A stretch of 64,000 bases of DNA from Anaerolineaceae bacterium (lineage in GTDB: Bacteria; Chloroflexota; Anaerolineae; Anaerolineales; Anaerolineaceae), in assembly GCA_029265815.1 (NCBI GenBank), contig JAJUGU010000001.1, positions 496,001-560,000 of the forward strand. Reading direction: 5' to 3'. Shown piece after piece: positions 38,927 to 48,015 of the stretch; the stretch's first letter is position 1, and each line of letters starts with the position of its first letter. Below the pieces are notes generated by a model that saw nothing but the letters and a program-made list of their open reading frames with translations, had not been told where the DNA came from and made no database searches. Position numbers and translations under genes: made by a program.

Positions 38927-40279
38927 ATGCCAAAAATGCAGACAGTTTGCCCGCGTTGCAAACAGCCCATCATCGCTGATGTTCAAATGCTGTTTGATAT
39001 GAATACTGATCCCACAGCCAAACAGAAATTGCTTGGACGCACAACCAACATAGCTCATTGCCTATCCTGTGGTTATGATGGCATGATCAGTTCACCAATC
39101 GTCTATCATGACCCTGAAAAAGAACTATTATTAACTTTTTTCCCTCCAGAGTTAGGCTTACCCGTCAACGAACAGGAAAAACAAATCGGCCCATTGATCA
39201 ATCAAGTAGTAAATGCCCTGCCAGTTGAGAAAAGAAAAGGTTACCTTTTTCAGCCCAGTACAATGTTTACTTATCAAACACTCATTGATCGAATTCTGGA
39301 AGCTGACGGAATCACCAAAGAAATGCTCGAAGCTCAACAAAAACGTATCAATCTGATCCAACGCTTGCTTTCAGTGGCAAACGCAGAAGATCGAAAAACC
39401 ATCATCCATCAAGAAACCGAAACCATTGATGGTAACCTGTTTGCCATCCTTTCCACCCTGCTTCAATCGGCCGCTATGCAGGGAGATGAAGCTTCGATGA
39501 AACTCCTAAGCCAGATCCAATCGGAATTACTCAATGAAACAGAAATCGGCAGAAAACTTCTGGCTGACAGTCAGGAAACCCAACATGCGCTTAAAGAGCT
39601 GGAGCAAGCGAACAAGAATGGACTTACGCGCGAAAAACTGTTGGATATCCTTTCATCGGTCAAATCAGAGACCAGCCTTGCAACCCTGGTGAGCCTTACC
39701 CGAACAGGGTTAGATTACCAATTCTTCCAGGTGTTAAGTGAGCGCATAGAAAAGGAAGAAGGAGAACAAAAACAGCATCTCACTCAATTACGCGATCGTC
39801 TTCTCTCACTCACCCGCGAAATTGATCTTGAACTTAAGAAACGACTTGAAGCTGCTAATAAATTACTTGAGACAATTCTAGGTGAAGAAAAATTAGAAGA
39901 ATCCATTGGCAAACACGCCAATGAAATCGATGACTTTTTTAGCCAGGCTTTACAGGCGGCATTCGAAAAGGCACGCGTCGATAATGATCTATCACGAATC
40001 GAAAAAATCCAAAAAGTAATTTCAATTATTGAAAAGATGTCAGCTCCTCCGCCTGAGATCGAATTCCTTCAGAAGCTGCTTGAAGCTCCAGATGAAGAGT
40101 CTCGTAAAAAATTGTTAAGCGATAACAACGACAAAATTAACGATCAATTCTTGACAACGATCAATTCGATCATTACTGAAGGAGAAGCGAGAAAACAATC
40201 TCCAGAACTTCTTGATGCATTGCGCGGAATCTATAAAACAGCTCTCCGCGTAACAATGGAAAAGAACATGAGATCATAA
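38927..40279 (+). CDS. CpXC-domain protein with long helical region, function unknown
   Basis: 450 residues. The N-terminus is a zinc-ribbon-like CpXC domain with CPRCKQP (residues 8-14) and CLSCGYDG about 35 residues later. The rest, from about residue 100, is strongly charged and predicted to be helical (Glu, Lys, Leu and Gln rich), with no membrane span. TATAAT lies at 38884-38889. I recognise the CpXC domain but no function; the helical region suggests a scaffold or adaptor. Confidence 0.75.
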   Translation: MPKMQTVCPRCKQPIIADVQMLFDMNTDPTAKQKLLGRTTNIAHCLSCGYDGMISSPIVYHDPEKELLLTFFPPELGLPVNEQEKQIGPLINQVVNALPVEKRKGYLFQPSTMFTYQTLIDRILEADGITKEMLEAQQKRINLIQRLLSVANAEDRKTIIHQETETIDGNLFAILSTLLQSAAMQGDEASMKLLSQIQSELLNETEIGRKLLADSQETQHALKELEQANKNGLTREKLLDILSSVKSETSLATLVSLTRTGLDYQFFQVLSERIEKEEGEQKQHLTQLRDRLLSLTREIDLELKKRLEAANKLLETILGEEKLEESIGKHANEIDDFFSQALQAAFEKARVDNDLSRIEKIQKVISIIEKMSAPPPEIEFLQKLLEAPDEESRKKLLSDNNDKINDQFLTTINSIITEGEARKQSPELLDALRGIYKTALRVTMEKNMRS

Positions 40280-40300
40280 CCATATTCGAATACGGATTAC

Positions 40301-40339
40301 AAAACGCATCCGGGTTTTTTCTTGGATGCGTTTTTCGTT
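40301..40339. terminator. Bidirectional terminator between the CpXC gene and the FHA regulator
   Basis: AAAACGCATCC and its complement form an 11-bp stem around a 12-nt loop, with a T5 tail on the plus strand and an A-run giving T on the minus strand, between the two convergent genes. Confidence 0.85.
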
Positions 40340-40346
40340 TGTCAAT

Positions 40347-41027
40347 CTAAGGAAGATTTTCCAGACGTACGCCATGTCCGCGTACAGTCACAATATATTG
40401 GTGTTGCGAATCTAATTCAGAAAGCCGGTCTCGCAACCGGCGAATAAGCGCATCCAATGCCTGGTCTGAGATTCCAGTAATTTCATCTTCTTGCCAAACC
40501 TTTTGGATCAAATCATTCCGCGTGACCACTTTTCCGCTTTGTTCGTAGAGCTCAAGCAGTAAACGAAATTGTGCAGCTGAAAGCGGAGGTGTCAGCTCTT
40601 TGTTCCCAATCCACACACGGCGAGATTTTTTATCCAGAACCAATTTGCCTTTCTGTATTAATCGTGAGGGATCAATATCTTCCATCGGCATCGTGGCATC
40701 TGAACTATAAAAAGCGAATTTTTGAATTAAAGCAATTTGAATAATATCGCCGTCATTTAGTGGAGTGATTTCAAAAATTTGCTGACCGCCATGATACGTT
40801 CCATTTTTACTACCCAAGTCTTCCAGCTCGCAAATTCCATGATTATTCTGGACGCGTGCGTGATGCCTTGAAACCTGTCGATCTTCAATTGCTACATGGC
40901 AATCAGATTCACGCCCGATTAAAATCGTATTTTTAATAATCCATCGTCGGCCTTCCAATGGACCCTGAAGGGCTACCAGAACAGGATATTCCCCGGTAAT
41001 CGGTTCTTTTTTATTAGAAAGGTCCAT
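40347..41027 (-). CDS. FHA-domain winged-helix transcription regulator
   Basis: 226 residues: an FHA domain (about 20-100) with the phosphothreonine-binding pattern ILIGRESDCHVAIED, QVSRHHARV and LGSKNGTYHGG, followed by an OmpR-type winged helix (about 125-225, LSAAQFRLLLELYEQSGKVV, ending YIVTVRGHGVRLE). There is no receiver domain. It would bind a Thr-phosphorylated partner and DNA. The order is the reverse of mycobacterial EmbR (DNA-binding domain first, FHA last). A Ser/Thr kinase is encoded divergently across a shared promoter, an obvious candidate partner. Confidence 0.9.
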   Translation of the reverse strand: MDLSNKKEPITGEYPVLVALQGPLEGRRWIIKNTILIGRESDCHVAIEDRQVSRHHARVQNNHGICELEDLGSKNGTYHGGQQIFEITPLNDGDIIQIALIQKFAFYSSDATMPMEDIDPSRLIQKGKLVLDKKSRRVWIGNKELTPPLSAAQFRLLLELYEQSGKVVTRNDLIQKVWQEDEITGISDQALDALIRRLRDRLSELDSQHQYIVTVRGHGVRLENLP

Positions 41028-41049
41028 CGAGACTCCTCATTATTATCAA

Positions 41050-41077
41050 ATTATAAACCTGACTCATCAGGTATAAT
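41050..41077. promoter_or_regulatory. Divergent promoter region with a shared palindrome
   Basis: TATAAT occurs on the plus strand at 41072-41077 (toward the kinase) and on the minus strand at 41055-41050 (toward the FHA regulator). Between them is a perfect 16-bp palindrome, ACCTGACTCATCAGGT (41057-41072; 6-bp arms, 4-bp centre). A factor binding here would control both genes at once; the FHA-winged-helix protein is the natural candidate. The -35 regions are poor, which fits activator dependence. Confidence 0.55.
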
Positions 41078-41133
41078 ATTACAAATTCAGCATCAAAACA
41101 AATGATGAATTCAAGTCAGAAGAAATTTAACTC

Positions 41134-42117
41134 ATGGTTACTCCGCTTAAGACAGGTGACACGTTAAGAGAGCGCTACCGCATCCGCCAAATTATTGGAC
41201 AGGGCGGTATGGGATGTATTTACCTTGCTGATGACCTCCGCTTGGAAGGCAGACAGTGCGCACTCAAAGAAGTTGAACATGATAAATCACTTCCGGCAAA
41301 TTTGATCAAAGAAGCCAGAGAGCAGTTTCTGCGCGAAGCAACCATATTAGCCCGTCTCGACCATCCCAATTTACCAAAAGTCTCCGATTTCTTTTCCATC
41401 AACCAATGTGATTATCTGATCATGGATTATGTTCCCGGTAAAGATTTACGGTCTGTAATGCTTGAACACCGAGAAAAAGAAATTTTTATTGACGAACGAG
41501 ATGTATTAAACTGGGCCAGTCAGCTGGCAGATGCTCTGAGTTACCTTCATCAACAGAACCCACCTATTCTACACCGTGATATCAAACCCAGTAACCTAAA
41601 AGTTACCCCCAGCGGCCTGCTCAAACTGGTCGATTTTGGGTTAGTCAAGTTATTAGCCCCAGGTGAAGTAACAATTACCATCTTACAAGGACAGGGCACT
41701 GCATTATATACGCCGCTAGAACAATACGGCGGCGATATTGGCCACACTGATGCGCGGAGCGACATTTTCTCGTTTGCAGCTACGCTTTATCATTTGTTAA
41801 CCTCAAAGCCGCCTGCCGACGCCCGGCAAAGATTTATTTCTCCATCGGTTCTACAGCCAATCCGCCAAATCAATCCAATGGTGTCCACTCGAACAGAAAA
41901 AGCCATCCTTTGGGGAATGGCCTTGCATCCGGATGATCGCCCTGCGACAGTGGAAGAATTTCGCGAAGCATTAATTGGTAGTCGCCCGGTGACTATTCCA
42001 GTCAGTAACCGGGTATCGATTAAAATTCCTTCCTTGTTCAACAGAACAATTGCGAAACAATGGTTAATTGTTTTGGGATTAAGCTTGATCAGCTTCCTGA
42101 TCACGGTTTTACGTTAG
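41134..42117 (+). CDS. Hanks-type serine/threonine protein kinase
   Basis: 327 residues with a complete kinase domain (about 14-275): GQGGMGCIYLA glycine loop, ALKEVE lysine, LHRDIKPSN catalytic loop, VDFGLVK, and an activation segment with TALYTPLEQYGG. A single hydrophobic span is at the C-terminus (about 306-325) with no extracellular sensor domain after it. Divergent from the FHA regulator. Its stop lies 17 bp inside the convergent GH3-like gene. Confidence 0.94.
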   Translation: MVTPLKTGDTLRERYRIRQIIGQGGMGCIYLADDLRLEGRQCALKEVEHDKSLPANLIKEAREQFLREATILARLDHPNLPKVSDFFSINQCDYLIMDYVPGKDLRSVMLEHREKEIFIDERDVLNWASQLADALSYLHQQNPPILHRDIKPSNLKVTPSGLLKLVDFGLVKLLAPGEVTITILQGQGTALYTPLEQYGGDIGHTDARSDIFSFAATLYHLLTSKPPADARQRFISPSVLQPIRQINPMVSTRTEKAILWGMALHPDDRPATVEEFREALIGSRPVTIPVSNRVSIKIPSLFNRTIAKQWLIVLGLSLISFLITVLR

Positions 42118-44893
42118 TTTTTTTCTTTCTCCGATTGACGAAAAACAACATTAACCCCACACAAAGACCCCCGGTCATTCCTAACACAACAACCAGTATT
42201 GTTACGGCGGTACCTCCTTTTTGAACAAAAGATACTGAGCCTGGTAATCCGGCTGCGAGGTACATATAGGCAAGATTTCCGCCGAGTGCAATTGCTATTG
42301 TCGTAATGATATTCCACTTCAAACTTAAGGTCCTTCGCGCCAACCAGTTGAATGACAGACAACAAACAAAGATCAGAATTGAAGAAACAAGCCAATCCAT
42401 GATAGAGAGTTTCCCCTGCTCATGCTTTATCGTATTCATATTGGCCTGGGTTGGTGTCGCCACAACTGTCGGTTCAACTTCCTGATTTTCTTCAGAAGAT
42501 ATGGTGGGTTCAAAGGATGTCACAACACCGCCCGCATTCGTTATATCCAATTTCAGGATTTGCGATGTGAGTGCTGGATCGGCCTCTACCCGTAGTTCCA
42601 GGCTTCCAATACTTGGAATGATATAAGTCGTGCTGGCAATTCCATCAACAGTTTGGGTTTCGATTTGTTCCAGAGTTCCATTCGCTGATCTGGAATCAAT
42701 CAAAAACCTAACGATCGTTCCGTCTGGCACTGGATTACCGTTATGATCCAGAATGACACCTGTTTGGATTGGAATGGTATCTCCTGCGGTGTAATGCAAC
42801 GGCTTACTTGAATCTGAAACAGGAGTTCCGATCACTGTTTCGACCTCATTCGTAACACCAACACTAAGAGGAATGATTTGATTTGGATCAGGAGATGTTG
42901 CGGTTATCAAGTCATATCCGACACCAGGAACAGATACCGGCAAATTTCCGTCTGGAAGTAATTCCTGGAAAAGTATCCTGGCAGCCACATCATAAAAAGC
43001 GTTTATCTTACTGAACAAAGCATAATAAGCTGTGAATTTCGAGATATCTGTCGCATCGAAGTAATATGGCGCATTCATCGCAAATCCAATGATCTTTTTA
43101 CTGCGTGTGAGGTCTGGCCTTTCTGCGAATAATCTCTGATATATTTCTTTTTCAGATTGGTTCATTCCAGATTCTGTAAAAATAAAAATGATCCAATCTG
43201 CCGATCCCAGATTTGTTTGGACAGATTCAACTCCAGTTCCTTTTTCTAGCAAAACTCTGATATTTTCATAAGAATAAGCGTGCATTCGCGATGATTGAAT
43301 CTGGTCACCAGCGCCCGGTCCATAGAGTCTGGTAACGGCATTCATCAATTCTCCTGCAGGAAAACTGGTCTGCTCCCCGCAAGAAGAACACTGCTGGTAA
43401 ATTAACGAATCAGAAATGATAACAATTCTGTCATCAAATTGAGGAGGGTTGGGTAAAACCACATCAATATCGGAACTACCCGGGTTGACAAGGGTGGCGG
43501 CTTTCTGTGCAACCATATTAACAGCAGCCTGTGATTGCCCTAATGAGTCTAAATCTTCAGTCCTGGGCAAAATATCCTCAAGCTGAAAAGCAGGATAAAT
43601 TTTAAATTTCATGATTAAGATATTTTTTACCGCTTTATCAACCCTTGCCTGAAAGGTTGGATCATCCAGATATCGCTGATTGAAATACTCGATGATACGA
43701 ACAACCGTTGTGTAAGAGTCAGGATCATTGGTCGCAAGAATATTTCCCAGGTTGAGCAGGTCATTTCCAGCCAGTAATGCGCTGCGGGCAACTTGCCTGG
43801 CATCAAAACCTGTACTGAGCGGGTCAAAGAATTTTCTTACCGCTTCAGTACCCAGATCCTCGCTGACAATTAATCCGCCCTGGTCACGCCAATCCGTGAA
43901 CTCCGGTAGTTTCATGATTAGATCCAGAGCAGCAGCATCAAAGGAAACAGGTTTTGTTGTGGCTCTAATATTTCCCTGGAAACCCTGGTAACGAATGTGT
44001 GACAGTAAAAGACCATCCACTACCTGACCTTGTTCTTCCGCTTTGCCAGTAACCGAAAAGAATGGAGCCAATTCCACTTGTTTAAGTTGCTCAAGTGATT
44101 TCCGAACCGTTGCGATTTCTTCATCAGGTTGGCGGTCCGATTCTCCTCTTCCCGGAAAATGAGTGGCAACCACAGCTATCTTACTTCTACTGCCTTCATG
44201 TACACCCTGCACAAAAGCTTTACCCATTTCTCCAACCCAGAAAGGGTCGCCACCAAATGTGCGAACTCCAAGATCGTCTCCACTGTAGGTTTGCACCGAA
44301 TCCAACACGTCTAGTGATGGACCAAAAAGCAGATTAAAGCCAATTGCTTTGAGCTCACTTCCCTGGATGGAACCGATTATTTTTGCATATTCCGGGTTCC
44401 ACGTCGCACCAACGGCCATCTGATCAGGCAGCTCTGTCAATCCATTCAAAATCTGGCTATAGGGATATTGATCTCCCTCCTGACTGATACCAATCAATAA
44501 GGGTACATATCCAGCTGCTGAAGGATCTGCAGAAGTAGTCTGTGCTGCATTCCAGCCAGCAGTCTGGAGGTTAATAATTAACTGCTGCGCCGCTGCAGGA
44601 GTATTTTCCGGTCCAATGAAATTATTGTTTTCTGCCCTTAATACGACCCCTCCAATATGATATTTAGTTATTAGATCGTATATCTGGCTATTCGCATCAG
44701 CAGTTGCGCCTTGAAATGAAACCAGGAACAACTGCCCGACCCGTTCCTCTGGCGTCATTTTTTCAAGCAAATTCCTGGCTTTGACAACCTCCATACCGCC
44801 TTGTTCAAGCGTAGAAGCCCTACCAGATCCTGAAGGTAGAAGACTAACGATCAAGATTGAAATAATGAGGAGTAGATGCGCTGCTTTCCTCAA
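42101..44893 (-). CDS. Membrane-anchored GH3-fold protein, probably catalytically altered
   Basis: About 930 residues. A signal sequence, a GH3 N-terminal barrel (MTPEERVGQLFLVSFQG, GPSLDVLDSV), a GH3 C-terminal domain, an Ig-like invasin/intimin-type domain (about 700-780, IPIQTGVILDHNGNPVPDGT), and C-terminal membrane spans. The nucleophile position, [ST]-D in GH3, is SEDLG here, and the PGHG...DSH dyad of NagZ-type enzymes reads PGRGESDRQPD. It may bind rather than cleave amino sugars. TTG 44893 follows AAGGTGA; GTG 44902 is an alternative. Confidence 0.8.
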   Translation of the reverse strand: MRKAAHLLLIISILIVSLLPSGSGRASTLEQGGMEVVKARNLLEKMTPEERVGQLFLVSFQGATADANSQIYDLITKYHIGGVVLRAENNNFIGPENTPAAAQQLIINLQTAGWNAAQTTSADPSAAGYVPLLIGISQEGDQYPYSQILNGLTELPDQMAVGATWNPEYAKIIGSIQGSELKAIGFNLLFGPSLDVLDSVQTYSGDDLGVRTFGGDPFWVGEMGKAFVQGVHEGSRSKIAVVATHFPGRGESDRQPDEEIATVRKSLEQLKQVELAPFFSVTGKAEEQGQVVDGLLLSHIRYQGFQGNIRATTKPVSFDAAALDLIMKLPEFTDWRDQGGLIVSEDLGTEAVRKFFDPLSTGFDARQVARSALLAGNDLLNLGNILATNDPDSYTTVVRIIEYFNQRYLDDPTFQARVDKAVKNILIMKFKIYPAFQLEDILPRTEDLDSLGQSQAAVNMVAQKAATLVNPGSSDIDVVLPNPPQFDDRIVIISDSLIYQQCSSCGEQTSFPAGELMNAVTRLYGPGAGDQIQSSRMHAYSYENIRVLLEKGTGVESVQTNLGSADWIIFIFTESGMNQSEKEIYQRLFAERPDLTRSKKIIGFAMNAPYYFDATDISKFTAYYALFSKINAFYDVAARILFQELLPDGNLPVSVPGVGYDLITATSPDPNQIIPLSVGVTNEVETVIGTPVSDSSKPLHYTAGDTIPIQTGVILDHNGNPVPDGTIVRFLIDSRSANGTLEQIETQTVDGIASTTYIIPSIGSLELRVEADPALTSQILKLDITNAGGVVTSFEPTISSEENQEVEPTVVATPTQANMNTIKHEQGKLSIMDWLVSSILIFVCCLSFNWLARRTLSLKWNIITTIAIALGGNLAYMYLAAGLPGSVSFVQKGGTAVTILVVVLGMTGGLCVGLMLFFVNRRKKKTNVKP

Positions 44894-44910
44894 AGTTATC
44901 ACCTTATGCT

Positions 44911-45855
44911 CTAGATACCCATTATGATCGAATTGAATAATTCCGGTTGAATATTCCCGCCAGTGATCACTGTCAACGCGGGACATGATTGAATTTTACC
45001 AGCAAGTCGTGCGGCAAGTCCAACAGCAGCCGATCCCTCTATCACTTCGCCGTAGGTTTTCCATGCATAGCGAATGGCTTCTCTGATCTCCCCTTCAGAC
45101 ACAAGAATAACTTCATCCACATATTTCTTCATTAATGGAATGGTAATCGAATCATGGTCGATTTCACCTGCCAAGCCCTCAGCAATACTTTCGTGTTCAA
45201 CAACTCCTGTCTGACTTCCAGTTGTGAGTAATTGGTAGGCATAAGCTGAAGCTTCAGATTGAACCCCAATCAAGCGTGGCTTGTTACGACACTCTTCAAT
45301 TATTGCACCAATTCCACAGATCAAACCACCTCCACCAGTCGGCACAAGGAGCATTTTTATCATATCTAGTGTACGAAAATGCTCGATGATCTCAAGCGCT
45401 ACTGTCCCTTGCCCTGCGATGACCTTCACATCATTATAGGGTGAGATAAATGTCTTTTTTGTTTCTGTAGAATACTGGATAGCTGCTTTTTCAGCCTCAA
45501 CATACCCGCCATTGACAAGGACGATCTCTGCATCATATTTTTTAATGGCATCAATCTTCACTTGCGCTGCATGCTCTGGAGCAAACACAGTACATTGTGT
45601 ACCGCTGAGTCTCGAAGCCAGAGCCACACCTTGTCCATGGTTTCCGGCTGAACAGGTAACCACCCCACCAGATAATTCCAAACCAGTTAATGACAACACC
45701 TTGTTTGAAGCCCCCCGTAATTTGAATGACCCTGTTTTCTGATGGTTTTCCAATTTAAGAAAAAGGTCAAGCGCAGGATCATAAATCACAGGCGTAACAA
45801 CGATAAGATCCTTGATCCGCTGAGCGGCTTCCTCGATCCAAATATGCGGAATCAC
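44911..45855 (-). CDS. Threonine/serine dehydratase-like PLP enzyme
   Basis: 314-residue fold type II PLP enzyme, without the C-terminal ACT regulatory domain of biosynthetic IlvA, so closer to catabolic threonine dehydratase or serine racemase. The PLP lysine lies in KTGSFKLRGA; CSAGNHGQGVA and the phosphate-binding PTGGGGLICG are intact. Start ATG 45855 overlaps the stop of the glycerophosphodiesterase gene (ATGA), so the two are coupled. Confidence 0.88.
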   Translation of the reverse strand: MIPHIWIEEAAQRIKDLIVVTPVIYDPALDLFLKLENHQKTGSFKLRGASNKVLSLTGLELSGGVVTCSAGNHGQGVALASRLSGTQCTVFAPEHAAQVKIDAIKKYDAEIVLVNGGYVEAEKAAIQYSTETKKTFISPYNDVKVIAGQGTVALEIIEHFRTLDMIKMLLVPTGGGGLICGIGAIIEECRNKPRLIGVQSEASAYAYQLLTTGSQTGVVEHESIAEGLAGEIDHDSITIPLMKKYVDEVILVSEGEIREAIRYAWKTYGEVIEGSAAVGLAARLAGKIQSCPALTVITGGNIQPELFNSIIMGI

Positions 45856-46601
45856 TTACGCCCCAAAACCTTCAAAGCATTGTACGGGTCATCAGTAAAG
45901 ATTCCATCAACACCCATTTCTCTCAATCGTAAAATATCTTTTTCACTATTCACCGTCCAAACATGCACACGCCGTCCCCTGCGGTGTTCACGGTTGACAA
46001 ATTCTTGATTAACATCGATCAAATTTGGGTGGATAAGATCGGGAGATTTTTTGATCATCAGTGATGATCGAGATATCGCACCCAGTAATCCTCCCTGGCA
46101 GAGAATCGCCGCTGGTGTTTTCGGAAGCAACTCCCGCACATGAACCAGATTTCTCGGGAGGAAAGAGGAAAAAATGATATCAGATTCGAGCCTGTGCCTT
46201 TTTACAATCTCAACAACGATCGGAATCAACTGATCTTTTGGCGAGGAATAATTCGTCAACTCCACATTAATCAACACCCGCCTGCCAACACTTTCGAATA
46301 CCTCATCGAGTGTTGGAATCCGAGTACCTGCAAACCGAGCATCCAAAAAACTGCCAGCGTCTAATTTCTGCAGGTCTTCCAGGCTTAACCGGTTGACTCT
46401 GCCTTTTCCATTCGTCGTCCGGTCAACCGTTTGGTCGTGAATGACCACTGCCTGGTTGTCAGCAGAAAGCTTCACATCCAATTCAATGGCATCCGTTCCT
46501 TTTTCAACAGCCATTTCAAATGCCGGCAGGGTATTTTCAGGAGCGTGTGAGCAATCTCCCCGGTGGGCAAAGATGATCGGTGATGGATAGTTTTCTAACA
46601 T
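45852..46601 (-). CDS. Glycerophosphodiester phosphodiesterase
   Basis: Splits glycerophosphodiesters into glycerol-3-phosphate and an alcohol. The 249-residue protein has the family motifs FAHRGDCSHAPENTLPAF, DAIELDVKLSADNQAVVIHD and, near the end, VHVWTVNSEKDI and GVDGIFTDDP, with catalytic histidines and metal-binding E/D present. No signal peptide, so cytoplasmic (UgpQ/GlpQ2 type). ATG 46601 is 1 nt past the ATPase stop; a TTG at 46616 is less likely. Confidence 0.92.
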   Translation of the reverse strand: MLENYPSPIIFAHRGDCSHAPENTLPAFEMAVEKGTDAIELDVKLSADNQAVVIHDQTVDRTTNGKGRVNRLSLEDLQKLDAGSFLDARFAGTRIPTLDEVFESVGRRVLINVELTNYSSPKDQLIPIVVEIVKRHRLESDIIFSSFLPRNLVHVRELLPKTPAAILCQGGLLGAISRSSLMIKKSPDLIHPNLIDVNQEFVNREHRRGRRVHVWTVNSEKDILRLREMGVDGIFTDDPYNALKVLGRK

Positions 46602-46602
46602 T

Positions 46603-47943
46603 TCACAACTCAACAAAATAAGATTCAGCAGCCTTTGTCAATAATTCCTTTGACATTGCAGGCTCCATGGAAAGATATTTCGAAATATCAAGAATCTGAT
46701 CACACAAATCGCGCGGGTGAGAAGCTCTTAACTTTCTTTCTGGCTTGATGTACCATTCTTGAAGCAAATATGCCAACCCCTCATCAGAATAAGCCACACC
46801 CTTTTGCGCGGCCACTTTTTTAAATATTTCCCGATATTCGTCAAAATTGGGATCGGGAATTTCAATCTTATGGCGTAACCTGCGCAGGAAGGCTTCATCC
46901 ACCAAGTCTTTTGGTGGAAGATTGGTCGAGAATATCACCAGTACATCAAATGGAACCTCGATCTTCCTTCCAGTATGCAATGATAAATAGTCGATCCGGT
47001 TCTCCAATGGAACAATCCAACGGTTGAGCAAATCGCGGGGCCGTACCTGTTGCCTGCCAAAATCATCGATCAATAAAATTCCCCCATTGGCTTTAACCTG
47101 GAATGGCGCTTCATAGAATTTCAATGTGTCATCAAATACGAGATCCAGCCCCGCAAGGGTAAGTTCACCACCAACCATAATAAATGGCCTGCGGATCTTC
47201 ACCCAGCGTTGATCTTTACGTATCGCGCTGCGACCGCTTTGAGTGTTTGACTCTTCTTCTGGTATTCGCTGATGATTCACAGAATCAAAAATAGTGATAA
47301 CCTGCCCATCCACGAAGACCGCGTAAGGGATATACATGGATTGAGAGAGCACAAGATTTCCAATCGCTCGTGCTACACTGGTTTTTCCATTTCCCGGAGG
47401 GCCGTAAATAAATATGGAGGTGCCAGAATTAACAGCCGGCCCGAGCCTGTGAAAAGTATTCTCGCCGAACACAAGCCCACCCATAATTTGGCGAATATGA
47501 CGGCTTGTCGTTTGAACCCTTCCCCGGCTTTGTCGGCGAACCGATTCATAGTAAACCTCTAGAGGAACCGGCGCAGGACCAGCATATTGGCTGCGATCCA
47601 GAGCTTCTCTTGCGTGAATAATCCCTGCACCGGTTATTGCATATAAATAGGCACCTTCTCCCAATCCCATCTGTGAAGAGCGTACTTCTATAAGTTTTTC
47701 TCGTTTAAGGGCTTCCAGGATGATATCAACAGTCCCCGTAAATGGCAGACACATGGCATCAGCTATCTTATAACCAGTAAGATAACCCTGAAAATACAGG
47801 ATTTTTAATGCAAGGTCTTGCAGAAATAATGGAGCAAGACCTGTTTCTTCCAGTTTATTGATCTGCGGAGGAACGAATTGTTCACTTGCAGTCGTTGATG
47901 ACTTCGGATGAAGTGTTGATGGAAGGCCCGTAAGGTCTGACAT
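46603..47943 (-). CDS. AAA+ ATPase with N-terminal winged-helix region, function unknown
   Basis: 446 residues. Residues 35-125 look like a winged helix (KILYFQGYLTGYKIADAM). The AAA core has Walker A YGPPGNGKTSV near 180, Walker B GGILLIDDFGR, sensor 1 VLVIFSTNLPP and an arginine pair RRLRHKIEIPD, and a C-terminal lid. The combination of a winged helix with a MoxR-like AAA core is distinctive but I do not know its client. GGAGGTTTC precedes ATG. It heads an operon with a phosphodiesterase and a dehydratase. Confidence 0.85.
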   Translation of the reverse strand: MSDLTGLPSTLHPKSSTTASEQFVPPQINKLEETGLAPLFLQDLALKILYFQGYLTGYKIADAMCLPFTGTVDIILEALKREKLIEVRSSQMGLGEGAYLYAITGAGIIHAREALDRSQYAGPAPVPLEVYYESVRRQSRGRVQTTSRHIRQIMGGLVFGENTFHRLGPAVNSGTSIFIYGPPGNGKTSVARAIGNLVLSQSMYIPYAVFVDGQVITIFDSVNHQRIPEEESNTQSGRSAIRKDQRWVKIRRPFIMVGGELTLAGLDLVFDDTLKFYEAPFQVKANGGILLIDDFGRQQVRPRDLLNRWIVPLENRIDYLSLHTGRKIEVPFDVLVIFSTNLPPKDLVDEAFLRRLRHKIEIPDPNFDEYREIFKKVAAQKGVAYSDEGLAYLLQEWYIKPERKLRASHPRDLCDQILDISKYLSMEPAMSKELLTKAAESYFVEL

Positions 47944-48015
47944 AGAAACCTCCAGTTATATTTCTGGTTGATATCAAAACAATATTATAGCATGCAGGGT
48001 GATTGGAGATCTTGC

